Counted from the first letter of the stretch, positions 19,662 to 29,289 are shown. The stretch: 64,000 nt of DNA from Streptomyces prunicolor NBRC 13075 (GCF_000367365.1 NZ_BARF01000064.1:62001-126000); one strand, 5' to 3'. The notes: generated by a model from the sequence alone, not told the origin. A program made the numbers and translations.

Positions 19662-20444
19662 TCAGGCGGAAGCCGGCGGATACAGCGCGCGCGGCAGCTG
19701 GGAGGCCGCCGCCGCGTCCAGCAGCCACAGGGTGCGGGCGCGGCCCTGCGCGCCGGCCGCCGGTGCCTGGATCTCGCCCGCGCCGGACAGGGCGATGGCC
19801 GCGGCCTCCGCCTTGTCCTCGCCGGCCGCGAGCAGCCACACCTCGCGGGCCGAGCGGATCGCCGGCAGGGTCAACGTGACCCGGGTCGGCGGCGGCTTGG
19901 GAGCGCCGTGGACGCCGACGACCGTGCGCTCGGTCTCCCGTACGGCGGGCAACTCCGGGAAGAGCGACGCCACATGGGTGTCCGGGCCGACGCCCAGCAT
20001 GAGGACGTCGAAGGTCGGGACCGAACCGTGGTTCTCGGGACCGGCGGACCGGGCGAGTTCCTCGGCGTAGCCTGCCGCCGCCGCTTCCACGTCGTTGCCG
20101 TAGAGGCCGTCGGACGCGGGCATGGCGTGCACGCGCTTCGGGTCCAGCGGCACCGCGTCGAGCAGCGCTTCACGGGCCTGGGTGACATTGCGCTCCGGGT
20201 CGCCCTCGGGGAGGAACCGCTCGTCGCCCCACCACAGGTCCAGCCGGCCCCAGTCGACGGCGTCCCGGGCGGGCTGTTCCGCCAGAGCCGCCAGCAGACC
20301 GTTGCCGTTGCGACCGCCGGTGAGCACGATCGAGGCGTAGCCGCGCGAGGCCTGCGCGTCCACGATCTTCGTGATCAGGCGGGCCGCGGCGGCCTGGGCC
20401 ATCAGTTCCTTGTCGCGGTGGACGACGAGTTGGGGAGTGTTCAC
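19662..20444 (-). CDS. pgl: 6-Phosphogluconolactonase
   Basis: A 260-residue DevB-type lactonase hydrolysing 6-phosphogluconolactone to 6-phosphogluconate. Signatures include LTGGRNGNGLLAALA near the N terminus, WGDERFLPEGDPERN, and MLGVGPDTHVASLFP; GGG/T-type phosphate loops are in the usual order. It is the last gene of the leftward operon tkt-tal-zwf-opcA-pgl, its ATG overlapping the opcA stop, and acts directly on the product of Zwf encoded two genes upstream. Confidence 0.95.
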   Translation of the reverse strand: MNTPQLVVHRDKELMAQAAAARLITKIVDAQASRGYASIVLTGGRNGNGLLAALAEQPARDAVDWGRLDLWWGDERFLPEGDPERNVTQAREALLDAVPLDPKRVHAMPASDGLYGNDVEAAAAGYAEELARSAGPENHGSVPTFDVLMLGVGPDTHVASLFPELPAVRETERTVVGVHGAPKPPPTRVTLTLPAIRSAREVWLLAAGEDKAEAAAIALSGAGEIQAPAAGAQGRARTLWLLDAAAASQLPRALYPPASA

Positions 20445-21541
20445 TGCGGATCAGCCTTCTTCACCGGGGGCATCTTCGCCGGGGTGGGCCGGTCGGAGTT
20501 CCCGCTCTCCGAGGAGGTCGGCTGCACGCCGGTCGCCGCCGGCTCCGTCACCGCGCGCACCGGCAGCGTCGGCACCGGCTGAGCAGCCGCTTCCGCCCGC
20601 TCCGCTGCCGACTGGATGCCGCCCAGCCGGTCCACGCCGAACCGCAGCGCGGACGCGTAGGTGTCGTCGGGGTCGAGCCTGCGCAGCTCCTCCGCGAGGA
20701 GTTCGGAGGTCTCGCGCCGCTTGAGCGCCACCGCGCGGTCCGGCTGGCCGGGCAGGGCCAGGGTGGCCATCGCCCCGTCCGACCGGTGCAGCGTGATGGG
20801 CCCACCGGTCGTCTCCAGGCGCACCTGGGTCAGACCGGGACCCGCGGAGACCGCCCGCCGTACGTGCACGTGGAGGCGGTCGGCGAGCCACATCGCGAGC
20901 AGTTCGACGCTCGGGTTGGACTCCTCGCCCGCCACCTCGACGGAGACGATCTCGCAGTCGACCTGGTCGAGCGCGGCGGCCAGCATCGAACGCCACGGGG
21001 TGATCCGGGCCCAGGCCAGGTCGGTGTCGCCCGGTTCGTAGCTTTCGGCGCGGGACCGCAGCTCGTCGACGGGCTTCTCCGCCGCGTAGCTGTCGGTGAC
21101 CCGGCGCTGGCTCAGGGCGCCCAGCGGGTCGTTCGCCGGGTCGCGCGGCGCGTCCACCGACCACCAGACCACCACCGGCGCGTCCGGCAGCAGCAGCGGC
21201 AGCACCACGGACTGGGCGTGGTCGGAGACCTCGCCGTAGAGCCGCAGGACGACCGTCTCGCCGCTGCCCGCGTCCGTGCCCACCCGGACCTCGGCGTCGA
21301 GGCGGGACTGGGTGCGGTCCCGGGGTGAGCGCGAGACGCGCTTGATGACCACGAGCGTGCGCGAGGGGTGCTCGCGCGACGCGTCGTTGGCGGCCTTCAG
21401 GGCGTCGTAGGCGTTCTCCTCGTCCGTGACGACGACGAGGGTGAGCACCATGCCGACGGCCGGGGTGCCGATGGCGCGGCGGGCTTTCACCAGCCCCTTG
21501 TTGATCTTGCTGGCAGTGGTGTCGGTGAGGTCTATTTTCAT
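20441..21541 (-). CDS. opcA: Glucose-6-phosphate dehydrogenase assembly protein OpcA
   Basis: A 366-residue OpcA, the actinobacterial and cyanobacterial factor needed for full activity of glucose-6-phosphate dehydrogenase, probably through its oligomeric state or redox regulation. The start MKIDLTDTTASKINKGLVKARR matches the family; the ATG at 21541 overlaps the zwf stop as ATGA. The C-terminal 50 residues are proline- and alanine-rich and vary. Position directly behind zwf supports the role. Confidence 0.93.
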   Translation of the reverse strand: MKIDLTDTTASKINKGLVKARRAIGTPAVGMVLTLVVVTDEENAYDALKAANDASREHPSRTLVVIKRVSRSPRDRTQSRLDAEVRVGTDAGSGETVVLRLYGEVSDHAQSVVLPLLLPDAPVVVWWSVDAPRDPANDPLGALSQRRVTDSYAAEKPVDELRSRAESYEPGDTDLAWARITPWRSMLAAALDQVDCEIVSVEVAGEESNPSVELLAMWLADRLHVHVRRAVSAGPGLTQVRLETTGGPITLHRSDGAMATLALPGQPDRAVALKRRETSELLAEELRRLDPDDTYASALRFGVDRLGGIQSAAERAEAAAQPVPTLPVRAVTEPAATGVQPTSSESGNSDRPTPAKMPPVKKADPQ

Positions 21542-23076
21542 GGCCGACGCCAGCTCCGTCCCTCTCGTGCGAGCATTTCGTCCGCCTCGACCGGACCCCA
21601 CGTCCCGGACTGGTACTGCGCGGGCTTGCCGTGCTTGTCCCAGTACTGCTCGATCGGGTCGAGGATCTTCCAGGACAGCTCGACCTCCTCGGTGCGCGGG
21701 AAGAGGTTCGAGTCGCCGAGCAGGACGTCCAGGATCAGCCGCTCGTACGCCTCCGGGCTCGACTCCGTGAACGACTCGCCGTAGGCGAAGTCCATGGACA
21801 CGTCCCGGATCTCCATCGAGGTGCCGGGCACCTTGGAGCCGAAGCGGACCGTGACGCCCTCGTCGGGCTGGACGCGGAAGACGATCGCGTTCTGGCCCAG
21901 CTCCTCCGTCGCCGTCTGGTCGAAGGGGGAGTGCGGGGCGCGCTGGAAGACCACCGCGATCTCGGTGACGCGCCGGCCCAGGCGCTTGCCGGTGCGCAGG
22001 TAGAAGGGGACGCCCGCCCAGCGGCGGTTGTCGACCTCGACCTTGATGGCGGCGTAGGTGTCGGTCTTCGACTGGGGGTCGATACCGTCTTCCTGGAGGT
22101 AGCCGACGGCCTTCTCGCCGCCCTGCCAGCCCTCCGCGTACTGCCCGCGGACCGTGTTCTTGCCCAGGTCCTTCGGCAGCCGTACCGCGCCGAGCACCTT
22201 CTCCTTCTCGGCGGCCAGCGCGTCGGCGGAGAAGGAGGAGGGCTCCTCCATCGCGGTCAGCGCCATCAGCTGGAGCAGGTGGTTCTGGATGACGTCACGG
22301 GCGGCGCCGATGCCGTCGTAGTAACCGGCCCGGCCGCCGATGCCGATGTCCTCGGCCATGGTGATCTGCACGTGGTCCACGAAGGACCGGTTCCAGATCG
22401 GCTCGAACATCGTGTTGGCGAAGCGGAGCGCCAGGATGTTCTGGACGGTCTCCTTGCCGAGGTAGTGGTCGATGCGGAAGACCTGGTCCGCGGCGAAGAC
22501 CTCGTGCACGACCTTGTTGAGGTCCTCGGCCGACTTGAGGTCGTGGCCGAAGGGCTTCTCGATGACCGCGCGGCGCCAGGAACCCTTCTCCTGGTCGGCG
22601 AGACCGTGCTTCTTCAGCTGCTGGATGACGACCGGGAAGGAGCGCGGCGGCACCGACAGATAGAAGGCGAAGTTGCCGCCCGTGCCCTGCGCCTTGTCCA
22701 GCTCGTCGATCGTGTCGCGCAGCCGCTCGAACGCGTCGTCGTCGTCGAAGGTGCCCTGGACGAAGCGCATCCCTTGGACGAGCTGCTGCCAGACCTCCTC
22801 ACGGAACGGCGTACGGGAGTGCTCCTTGACCGCGTCGTGGACCTCCTGTGCGAAGTCCTCGTGGGCCCACTCGCGCCGGGCGAAGCCGACGAGCGAGAAA
22901 CCCGGCGGCAGCAGACCACGGTTGGCGAGGTCGTACACGGCGGGCATCAGCTTTTTGCGTGACAAATCGCCTGTGACGCCGAAGATGACCAGGCCCGACG
23001 GCCCCGCGATACGCGGGAGCCGTCGGTCGGCGGGGTCACGAAGCGGATTCGCTCCGGAACCGGAATGAGGAGCCAA
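21538..23076 (-). CDS. zwf: Glucose-6-phosphate dehydrogenase (NADP), TTG start
   Basis: A 512-residue enzyme making 6-phosphogluconolactone and NADPH. It has the dinucleotide-binding GVTGDLSRKKLMPA, the active-site RIDHYLGKE, and the late motif VPFYLRTGKRL. No ATG or GTG fits: the coding start is TTG at 23076-23074, because GGAGGG sits 8 bases upstream and the first residues (APHSGSGANPLRD) match the length of related enzymes. A longer frame runs back through the end of tal and is not real. The stop overlaps opcA, whose product assembles this enzyme. Confidence 0.95.
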   Translation of the reverse strand: MAPHSGSGANPLRDPADRRLPRIAGPSGLVIFGVTGDLSRKKLMPAVYDLANRGLLPPGFSLVGFARREWAHEDFAQEVHDAVKEHSRTPFREEVWQQLVQGMRFVQGTFDDDDAFERLRDTIDELDKAQGTGGNFAFYLSVPPRSFPVVIQQLKKHGLADQEKGSWRRAVIEKPFGHDLKSAEDLNKVVHEVFAADQVFRIDHYLGKETVQNILALRFANTMFEPIWNRSFVDHVQITMAEDIGIGGRAGYYDGIGAARDVIQNHLLQLMALTAMEEPSSFSADALAAEKEKVLGAVRLPKDLGKNTVRGQYAEGWQGGEKAVGYLQEDGIDPQSKTDTYAAIKVEVDNRRWAGVPFYLRTGKRLGRRVTEIAVVFQRAPHSPFDQTATEELGQNAIVFRVQPDEGVTVRFGSKVPGTSMEIRDVSMDFAYGESFTESSPEAYERLILDVLLGDSNLFPRTEEVELSWKILDPIEQYWDKHGKPAQYQSGTWGPVEADEMLAREGRSWRRP

Positions 23077-23080
23077 GGTC

Positions 23081-24199
23081 TCAGCCCTCCGAAGGGGCGA
23101 GGCGCGCAAGCTCCGCCTCGGTCGACTTGAGCAGGTCGGTCCAGGCCGCCTCGAACTTCTCGACGCCCTCGTCCTCCAGCAGCTGCACGACCTCGTCGTA
23201 AGAGATGCCGAGCGCCTCGACCGCGGCGATCTCGGCGCGGGACTGCTCGTACGTGCCGGAGATGGTGTTGCCGGTGATCTGGCCGTGGTCGTCGGTGGCC
23301 TCAAGGGTGGCCTCCGGCATGGTGTTCACCGTGTTCGGCGCCACCAGGTCGTCCACGTACAGCGTGTCCTTGTACGCCTTGTCCTTGACGCCGGTCGAGG
23401 CCCACAGCGGACGCTGCTTGTTGGCCTGCGCCTTGTCCAGGGCGGCCCAGCGCGGCGTGGCGAAGACCTCTTCGTACGCCTCGTAGGCGAGCCGCGCGTT
23501 GGCGAGACCGGCCTTGCCGCGGGCGGCCTTGGCCTCGTCGGTGCCCAGCGCGTCGATCCGCTTGTCGATCTCGGTGTCCACGCGGGACACGAAGAAGGAC
23601 GCCACGGAGTGGATCTTCGAGAGGTCCAGGCCGCGCTCCCTGGCCTTCTCCAGGCCGGCGATGAAGGCGTCCATGACCTCGCGGTAGCGCGCCAGCGAGA
23701 AGATCAGCGTGACGTTGACGCTGATGCCGAGGCCGATGACCTCGGTGATCGCCGGCAGACCCGCCCGGGTGGCCGGGATCTTGATCAGGGTGTTCGGGCG
23801 GTCCACCAGCCACGCGAGCTGCTTGGCCTCGGCGATGGTCGCCGCCGTGTTGTGCGCCAGGCGCGGGTCGACCTCGATGGAGACCCGGCCGTCCTGGCCG
23901 CCGCTCGTGTCGTAGACCGGACGCAGGATGTCGGCGGCGTCGCGGACGTCCGCCGTCGTGATCATGCGGAGGGCTTCCTCGACGGTCACCTTGCGGGCGG
24001 CGAGGTCGGTGAGCTGCTGCTCGTAACCGTCGCCCGACGAGATGGCCTTCTGGAAGATCGACGGGTTGGTGGTGACGCCCACGACGTGCTGCTGGTCGAT
24101 CAGTTCGGCGAGGTTGCCGGACGTGATCCGCTTGCGCGACAGGTCGTCCAGCCAGATCGCGACGCCTTCTTCAGAGAGGCGCTTGAGTGCGTCTGTCAT
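23081..24199 (-). CDS. tal: Transaldolase
   Basis: A 372-residue transaldolase of the long actinobacterial type, transferring a three-carbon dihydroxyacetone unit in the non-oxidative pentose phosphate pathway. The N-terminal VGVTTNPSIFQKAI and the Schiff-base Lys in LIKIPATRAGLPAI are visible. It lies 34 bases after tkt and 4 bases before the zwf TTG codon, so its ribosomes probably feed zwf translation. Confidence 0.96.
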   Translation of the reverse strand: MTDALKRLSEEGVAIWLDDLSRKRITSGNLAELIDQQHVVGVTTNPSIFQKAISSGDGYEQQLTDLAARKVTVEEALRMITTADVRDAADILRPVYDTSGGQDGRVSIEVDPRLAHNTAATIAEAKQLAWLVDRPNTLIKIPATRAGLPAITEVIGLGISVNVTLIFSLARYREVMDAFIAGLEKARERGLDLSKIHSVASFFVSRVDTEIDKRIDALGTDEAKAARGKAGLANARLAYEAYEEVFATPRWAALDKAQANKQRPLWASTGVKDKAYKDTLYVDDLVAPNTVNTMPEATLEATDDHGQITGNTISGTYEQSRAEIAAVEALGISYDEVVQLLEDEGVEKFEAAWTDLLKSTEAELARLAPSEG

Positions 24200-24233
24200 G
24201 GAAAATGCATCTCCTACGTGTCGTTTGTCAGCG

Positions 24234-26321
24234 TCAGCTCTGGGCGGCGGCGATGGATTCCCGGGCCTTGGCGGCCACGTTCTCGGCAGTGAAGCCGAAC
24301 TCCTGGAAGAGCACCTTGCCGTCGGCGGAAGCCCCGAAGTGCTCCAGGGAAACGATGCGACCGGCGTCCCCGACGAACCGGTACCAGGTCAGACCGATCC
24401 CGGCCTCGACCGCGACCCGCGCCTTGACGGACGGCGGCAGCACGCTCTCCCGGTACCCCTGGTCCTGCGCGTCGAACCACTCCACACAGGGCATGGACAC
24501 GACCCGCGTCGGAACCCCGGAGGCCTCCAGCTGCTCGCGCGCCTCGACGGCCACGTGCACCTCGGAACCGGTACCGATGAGGATCACCTCGGGCGTACCC
24601 GTCGACGCCTCGAACAGGACGTAACCGCCCTTGGCGGTGTCCTCGTTGGCGTCGTACGTCGGCACACCCTGCCGCGTCAGCGCGAAACCGTGCGGAGCGC
24701 CCTCGCCGTAGACCTTCGTGTAGCGGCGCAGGACCTCGCGCCAGGCGATGGCCGTCTCGTTGGCGTCGGCCGGGCGGACCACGTTCAGGCCCGGGATCGC
24801 GCGCAGCGAGGCGAGGTGCTCGACCGGCTGGTGGGTCGGGCCGTCCTCGCCGAGACCGACGGAGTCGTGCGTCCACACGTACGTCACCGGCAGGTGCATC
24901 AGCGCCGAGAGGCGTACGGCGTTGCGCATGTAGTCGGAGAAGACGAGGAACGTACCGCCGTAGGCACGCGTGTTGCCGTGCAGCGTGATGCCGTTCAGCT
25001 CCGCGCCCATGGAGTGCTCGCGGATGCCGAAGTGGATCGTGCGGCCGTACGGGTTCGCCTCCGGCAGCGGGTTGTCCGCGGGGAGGAACGACGAGGTCTT
25101 GTCGATCGTCGTGTTGTTCGAGCCCGCGAGGTCGGCCGAGCCGCCCCACAGCTCCGGGATGACCGCGCCGAGCGCCTGGAGCACCTTGCCGGACGCGGCA
25201 CGGGTGGCGACGGACTTGCCCGTCTCGAAGGCGGGAAGCTGCTCTTCCCAGCCGGCCGGCAGCTCGCCCGCGCGGATGCGGTCGTACTCGGCCGCCCGCT
25301 CCGGGTTGTCGGTGCGCCACTCCTGGTACGACGGGTCCCACGCGGCCTTCGCCTCGCGGCCCCGCTCCAGCGCCTGGCGGGTGTGCTTGAGGACGTCGTC
25401 GGAGACGTCGAAGGACTTCTCCGGGTCGAAGCCGAGGACACGCTTGGTGGCGGCGACCTCGTCGGCGCCGAGCGCCGAGCCGTGCGCGGCCTCGGTGTTC
25501 TGCGCGTGCGGCGCGGGCCAGGCGATGATCGAGCGCATCGCGATGAACGACGGCTTGTTCGTCACCTTCTTCGCGGCCTCGATGGCGTTGTAGATGGCGT
25601 GCGGGTCCAGGTCGCCGTCCGGCTTCGGGGCGACGCGCTGGACGTGCCAGCCGTAGGCCTCGTAGCGCTTGACGGTGTCCTCGGAGACCGCGGTCTCGGT
25701 GTCGCCCTCAATGGAGATGTGGTTGTCGTCCCACAGGAGGATGAGGTTGCCGAGCTCCTGGTGGCCCGCCATGGAGGACGCCTCCGCGGAGATGCCCTCC
25801 TGGAGGCAGCCGTCACCGGCGATCGCGAAGATGAAGTGGTCGAACGGGGACTCGCCCTGCGGGGCGTCCGGGTCGAACAGACCGCGCTCGTAGCGGGCGG
25901 CCATGGCCATGCCCACGGCGTTGGCGACACCCTGGCCCAGCGGGCCGGTCGTCGTCTCGACACCGGTGGTGTGCCCGTACTCGGGGTGACCCGGAGTCTT
26001 CGAGCCCCACGTACGGAACGCTTCGAGGTCGGCCAGCTCCAGGCCGAAACCGGCCAGGTAGAGCTGCGTGTAGAGGGTCAGGGACGAGTGGCCGGCGGAC
26101 AGCACGAACCGGTCGCGTCCGACCCAGTCGGCGTCGGCGGGGTCGTGGCGCATCACCTTCTGGAAGAGGGTGTACGCGGCCGGGGCCAGGCTCATCGCCG
26201 TACCGGGATGGCCGTTACCGACCTTCTGTACGGCATCGGCGGCCAGGACGCGGGCGGTGTCCACCGCCCGCTGGTCCAACTCGGTCCACTCGAGGTCTGT
26301 GGTGGTCGGCTTGGTGCTCAC
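24234..26321 (-). CDS. tkt: Transketolase
   Basis: A 695-residue thiamine diphosphate enzyme transferring two-carbon units between sugar phosphates. The N-terminal half has the GNGHPGTAMSLAP start and the ThDP-binding GDGCLQEGISAEA; the pyrimidine domain has the DSVGLGEDGPTHQPVEHL signature with its conserved Glu/His. It heads the leftward operon tkt-tal-zwf-opcA-pgl, which brings together five pentose-phosphate steps, and is divergent from ctaB. Confidence 0.97.
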   Translation of the reverse strand: MSTKPTTTDLEWTELDQRAVDTARVLAADAVQKVGNGHPGTAMSLAPAAYTLFQKVMRHDPADADWVGRDRFVLSAGHSSLTLYTQLYLAGFGLELADLEAFRTWGSKTPGHPEYGHTTGVETTTGPLGQGVANAVGMAMAARYERGLFDPDAPQGESPFDHFIFAIAGDGCLQEGISAEASSMAGHQELGNLILLWDDNHISIEGDTETAVSEDTVKRYEAYGWHVQRVAPKPDGDLDPHAIYNAIEAAKKVTNKPSFIAMRSIIAWPAPHAQNTEAAHGSALGADEVAATKRVLGFDPEKSFDVSDDVLKHTRQALERGREAKAAWDPSYQEWRTDNPERAAEYDRIRAGELPAGWEEQLPAFETGKSVATRAASGKVLQALGAVIPELWGGSADLAGSNNTTIDKTSSFLPADNPLPEANPYGRTIHFGIREHSMGAELNGITLHGNTRAYGGTFLVFSDYMRNAVRLSALMHLPVTYVWTHDSVGLGEDGPTHQPVEHLASLRAIPGLNVVRPADANETAIAWREVLRRYTKVYGEGAPHGFALTRQGVPTYDANEDTAKGGYVLFEASTGTPEVILIGTGSEVHVAVEAREQLEASGVPTRVVSMPCVEWFDAQDQGYRESVLPPSVKARVAVEAGIGLTWYRFVGDAGRIVSLEHFGASADGKVLFQEFGFTAENVAAKARESIAAAQS

Positions 26322-26694
26322 CCTGGGTCAGGGCTCCTCTCCACATGTCACGCATGTCGAATGCCGGTGCACGCGGCGCCCACCGGCCGTTGTCGAGCCT
26401 ACCCCCGTAAGAACGTGCATTTTTTCGAGTCATTCCAGACTGCCGGGACTCTCGCGGATCCGCCTCCCGACTGGTCCGTTACTGGTCCGTTTCGCATTCG
26501 GCAACTGAATACGGAGGTGCTCGTTCGAGTGCTCAACAGAGTGCCGATCAGCTCTTCCGGGGGTGCCCCCCAACACGACCCCACCCCCGCGAATGTCCGG
26601 GTCTGGGCAACGTCTACAGTGGCGTGGTACGCGCGAGCCGTTACGGGGAGTTCACACCCGAAGGCTTGCTGGGATGTCTCTGTCAGGGGTGTGC
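26322..26694. other. Divergent promoter region between tkt and ctaB
   Basis: About 370 bp without a gene. It must carry promoters for the leftward tkt operon and for ctaB. A GGGGGTGCCCCC hairpin-like string lies near 26561, and a run of six T at 26421. I cannot assign -10 boxes with confidence. Confidence 0.5.
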
Positions 26695-27642
26695 GTGACG
26701 GCCGTTGAATCCCGTCCAGCGGGGATTGTCGGGGCGAGCCAGAGCCCGAGCCGGCGGCCGATCGGGGCCCGGATCATGGCGTTCGTGGCGCTGACGAAGC
26801 CGCGGATCATCGAGCTGCTGCTGATCACCACCGTTCCGGTGATGTTCCTGGCCCAGCAGGGTGTGCCGGACCTCAAGCTGGTCCTCCTCACCTGTGTCGG
26901 CGGCTACCTGTCCGCCGGTGGCGCCAACGCGCTCAACATGTACATCGACCGCGACATCGACGCGCTCATGGACCGCACCTCGCAGCGCCCCCTGGTCACC
27001 GGCATGGTCAGCCCCCGTGAGTGCCTCGCCTTCGGCATCTCGCTCGGCGTGATCTCGACCCTGATGTTCGGCCTGACCGTCAACTGGCTGTCGGCCTGGC
27101 TCGCGCTCGGCGCACTCCTCTTCTACGTCGTCGTCTACACGATGATCCTCAAACGCCGTACCTCGCAGAACATCGTGTGGGGCGGCATCGCCGGCTGCCT
27201 CCCGGTGCTCATCGGCTGGTCGGCCGTCACGGACTCCATGTCGTGGGCGCCGATCATCCTCTTCGGGGTGATGTTCCTCTGGACGCCGCCGCACTACTGG
27301 CCGCTGTCCATGAAGGTCCGCGACGACTACGCGCGCGTGGGCGTTCCGATGCTCCCGGTCGTCGCCTCGAACAAGGTCGTCGCCCGCCAGATCGTCATCT
27401 ACAGCTGGGCGATGGTAGGCATCTCGCTCCTCCTCCCCCTCCTCGGCTACACGGGCTGGTTCTACACGACGGTCGCGCTCCTGGCCGGCGGCTTCTGGCT
27501 CTGGGAGGCCCACGGTCTCCAGAACCGCGCCAAGGCCGAGGTGACCGGCGGCAAGCTCAAGGAGATGCGGCTGTTCCACTGGTCGATCACCTATGTGTCG
27601 ATCCTGTTCGTGTCGATCGCGGTGGACCCCTTCCTCAGGTAG
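26695..27642 (+). CDS. ctaB: Protoheme IX farnesyltransferase (heme O synthase)
   Basis: A 315-residue UbiA-family prenyltransferase with about nine membrane helices that adds a farnesyl group to heme b, giving heme O for cytochrome oxidase. The aspartate-rich motif NMYIDRDIDALMDRT (prenyl-PP/Mg binding) and the second motif around MKVRDDYARVGVPMLP are present. I prefer GTG 26695 after AGGGG; ATG 26674 and GTG 26689 are possible. The heme A synthase gene ctaA lies about 3.4 kb away on the opposite strand, so both steps of heme A synthesis are in this region. Confidence 0.93.
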   Translation: MTAVESRPAGIVGASQSPSRRPIGARIMAFVALTKPRIIELLLITTVPVMFLAQQGVPDLKLVLLTCVGGYLSAGGANALNMYIDRDIDALMDRTSQRPLVTGMVSPRECLAFGISLGVISTLMFGLTVNWLSAWLALGALLFYVVVYTMILKRRTSQNIVWGGIAGCLPVLIGWSAVTDSMSWAPIILFGVMFLWTPPHYWPLSMKVRDDYARVGVPMLPVVASNKVVARQIVIYSWAMVGISLLLPLLGYTGWFYTTVALLAGGFWLWEAHGLQNRAKAEVTGGKLKEMRLFHWSITYVSILFVSIAVDPFLR

Positions 27643-27714
27643 GAGCCCTGCTGAGGCGGGAGTCACTCACCCCGCCCGTCGCCGTTCGACCTACCCGTCG
27701 GTAGCATCCTGGCC

Positions 27715-28047
27715 ATGGCAGACACGCAGCAGGTTGACGCGAAGGCCGAGCGCCAGGTGGCCCGCCTCGCCCAGCAGATCGGCACCTTCTCCAAGGCACA
27801 CGGCGGGGCCGAGGCCCAGGTCGCGTACATCGGCGAACGCGGCGCCCGCATCGTCCTCGTCGGCGAGGACGGCGGCTGGGGCGACCTGGTGGCCCCGACC
27901 TACGAGATCGCCCAGCAGGCCGTCGAGAAGTCCGGGATCACCGCCCACGAGACCTTCGACGGCGAGTTCGCGGCAAAGGTGAAGACGGGCCCCTACGAGT
28001 GGACCCGCATGGCGGGAATCCAGGTGGGCGGCCCGAGCAACGGCTGA
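27715..28047 (+). CDS. Conserved small protein of unknown function
   Basis: A 110-residue soluble protein, not recognised beyond being typical of actinomycete chromosomes at this position. It is acidic and alanine-rich, with an amphipathic N-terminal helix (QVDAKAERQVARLAQQIGTF) followed by a mixed alpha/beta pattern (VAYIGERGARIVLVGEDGGWGDLV). No signal peptide, cysteine pair or known catalytic motif. It starts 72 bases after ctaB on the same strand. Good coding character and an isolated start with no better alternative support it as real. Confidence 0.8.
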   Translation: MADTQQVDAKAERQVARLAQQIGTFSKAHGGAEAQVAYIGERGARIVLVGEDGGWGDLVAPTYEIAQQAVEKSGITAHETFDGEFAAKVKTGPYEWTRMAGIQVGGPSNG

Positions 28048-28164
28048 ACAGGCGCCCCCAGGCTTGGCTCCCCCTCACACGGGGTGCGTACGAGCAACAC
28101 CTGACACCCCGTTCACCCGTTAGGCCCCGTACAAGCGACGCAGTCACTGCCACGGGGAGTCCGG

Positions 28165-29271
28165 ATGATCGAAACGCCGTCCCTCGTGGACCAGTACTGC
28201 CACGGCGTACTGAGAACGGAGCTGGGCCTCGGCACCTTCGAGGCCCAACTGGCCCGCACCGAGGGCCCACCCGCAGCCGGCACCACCCTCTTCGACACCC
28301 AGACCGGCTTTGCCGTACGACGCTGGTGCCCACCCCTCCTCGGCCTGGAGCCGCACTGCCCGCCCGCCCGCTATCTCGCCCGGCGCCGTGAACTGGGCGT
28401 ACTGGAAGCGGGCCGCAGGCTGCTGCGCGGCAGTGGCATCACGACGTATCTGATCGACACGGGTCTGCCCGGTGACCTCACGGGCCCCGCCGAGATGGCG
28501 ACGGCGGGTCAGGCGGACGCACGGGAGATCGTCCGCCTGGAACTCCTCGCCGAACAGGTCGCCGACACCTCCGGCACCGTCGAGTCCTTCCTCGCCAACC
28601 TCGCCGAGTCGGTGCACGGCGCAGCGGGCAGCGCGGTCGCCTTCACCTCCGTGGCGGGCGTACGGCACGGTCTCGCGCTCGCGCCCGAACCGCCAGGCCC
28701 CGGCGAGGTACGGGGCGCGGCGGGCCGCTGGCTGGCCGGGCGCCGCGTCGGCGGGACGCTCAGCGACCCGGTGCTGCTACGGCACCTGCTGTGGATCGCC
28801 GTAGCATCCGGGCTGCCCCTCCAACTGCACGCCGGATTAGGCGAACCGGGCGTCCGCATCGACCGCACCGACCCCGTCCTGCTCACCGACTTCGTGCGAG
28901 CGACGGCCGGGCTCGGCACGGACCTGGTGCTGCTGCACAGCTACCCGTACCACCGCCACGCGGCCCATCTCGCGGGTGTCTTCCCGCACGTCTACGCCGA
29001 CTCCGGCGCCGCCCTCGTCCGCACCGGCGCCCGCGCCGCGACCGTGCTCGCCGAGATCCTGGAGCTGGCGCCCTTCGGCAAGATCCTCTTCTCCAGCGGG
29101 GCCCACGGACTGCCCGAACTGCACGTCGTGGGCGCCCGGTTGTTCCGCGAGGCGCTCGGGCGGGTGCTCGGCAACTGGGTCGCCGAAGGGGCCTGGTCGC
29201 TCGCGGACGCGCAACGTGTCGCGGGACTGATCGCTGTCGGCAACGCAAAGAGGGTGTACGGGCTGGAGTGA
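28165..29271 (+). CDS. Amidohydrolase-family protein with a TTA codon
   Basis: A 368-residue protein of the amidohydrolase-2 (TIM-barrel) group. The N-terminal SLVDQYCHGVLR resembles the metal-binding first strand, LQLHAGLGEPG carries a conserved His, LVLLHSYPYHRHA another, and FGKILFSSGAHGLPE ends the barrel. The substrate is unknown; related proteins hydrolyse or decarboxylate small carbonyl compounds or attach to glutamine synthetase-like domains. Codon 225 (28837-28839) is TTA, the leucine codon read by the developmentally controlled bldA tRNA in Streptomyces. It is followed after 18 bases by a nucleotidyltransferase gene. Confidence 0.85.
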   Translation: MIETPSLVDQYCHGVLRTELGLGTFEAQLARTEGPPAAGTTLFDTQTGFAVRRWCPPLLGLEPHCPPARYLARRRELGVLEAGRRLLRGSGITTYLIDTGLPGDLTGPAEMATAGQADAREIVRLELLAEQVADTSGTVESFLANLAESVHGAAGSAVAFTSVAGVRHGLALAPEPPGPGEVRGAAGRWLAGRRVGGTLSDPVLLRHLLWIAVASGLPLQLHAGLGEPGVRIDRTDPVLLTDFVRATAGLGTDLVLLHSYPYHRHAAHLAGVFPHVYADSGAALVRTGARAATVLAEILELAPFGKILFSSGAHGLPELHVVGARLFREALGRVLGNWVAEGAWSLADAQRVAGLIAVGNAKRVYGLE

Positions 29272-29289
29272 GCTGTACAGACTGGGCCC

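Noticed and set aside
26550..26580. GGGGGTGCCCCCC string as a terminator or operator
   Set aside because: Only five pairs around a two-base loop, in the middle of a divergent promoter region; too weak to assign.
24042..26708. A plus-strand open frame of 888 codons across tal and tkt
   Set aside because: It is antisense to transketolase and transaldolase, has a low-complexity Arg/Val/Gly composition and no ribosome site.
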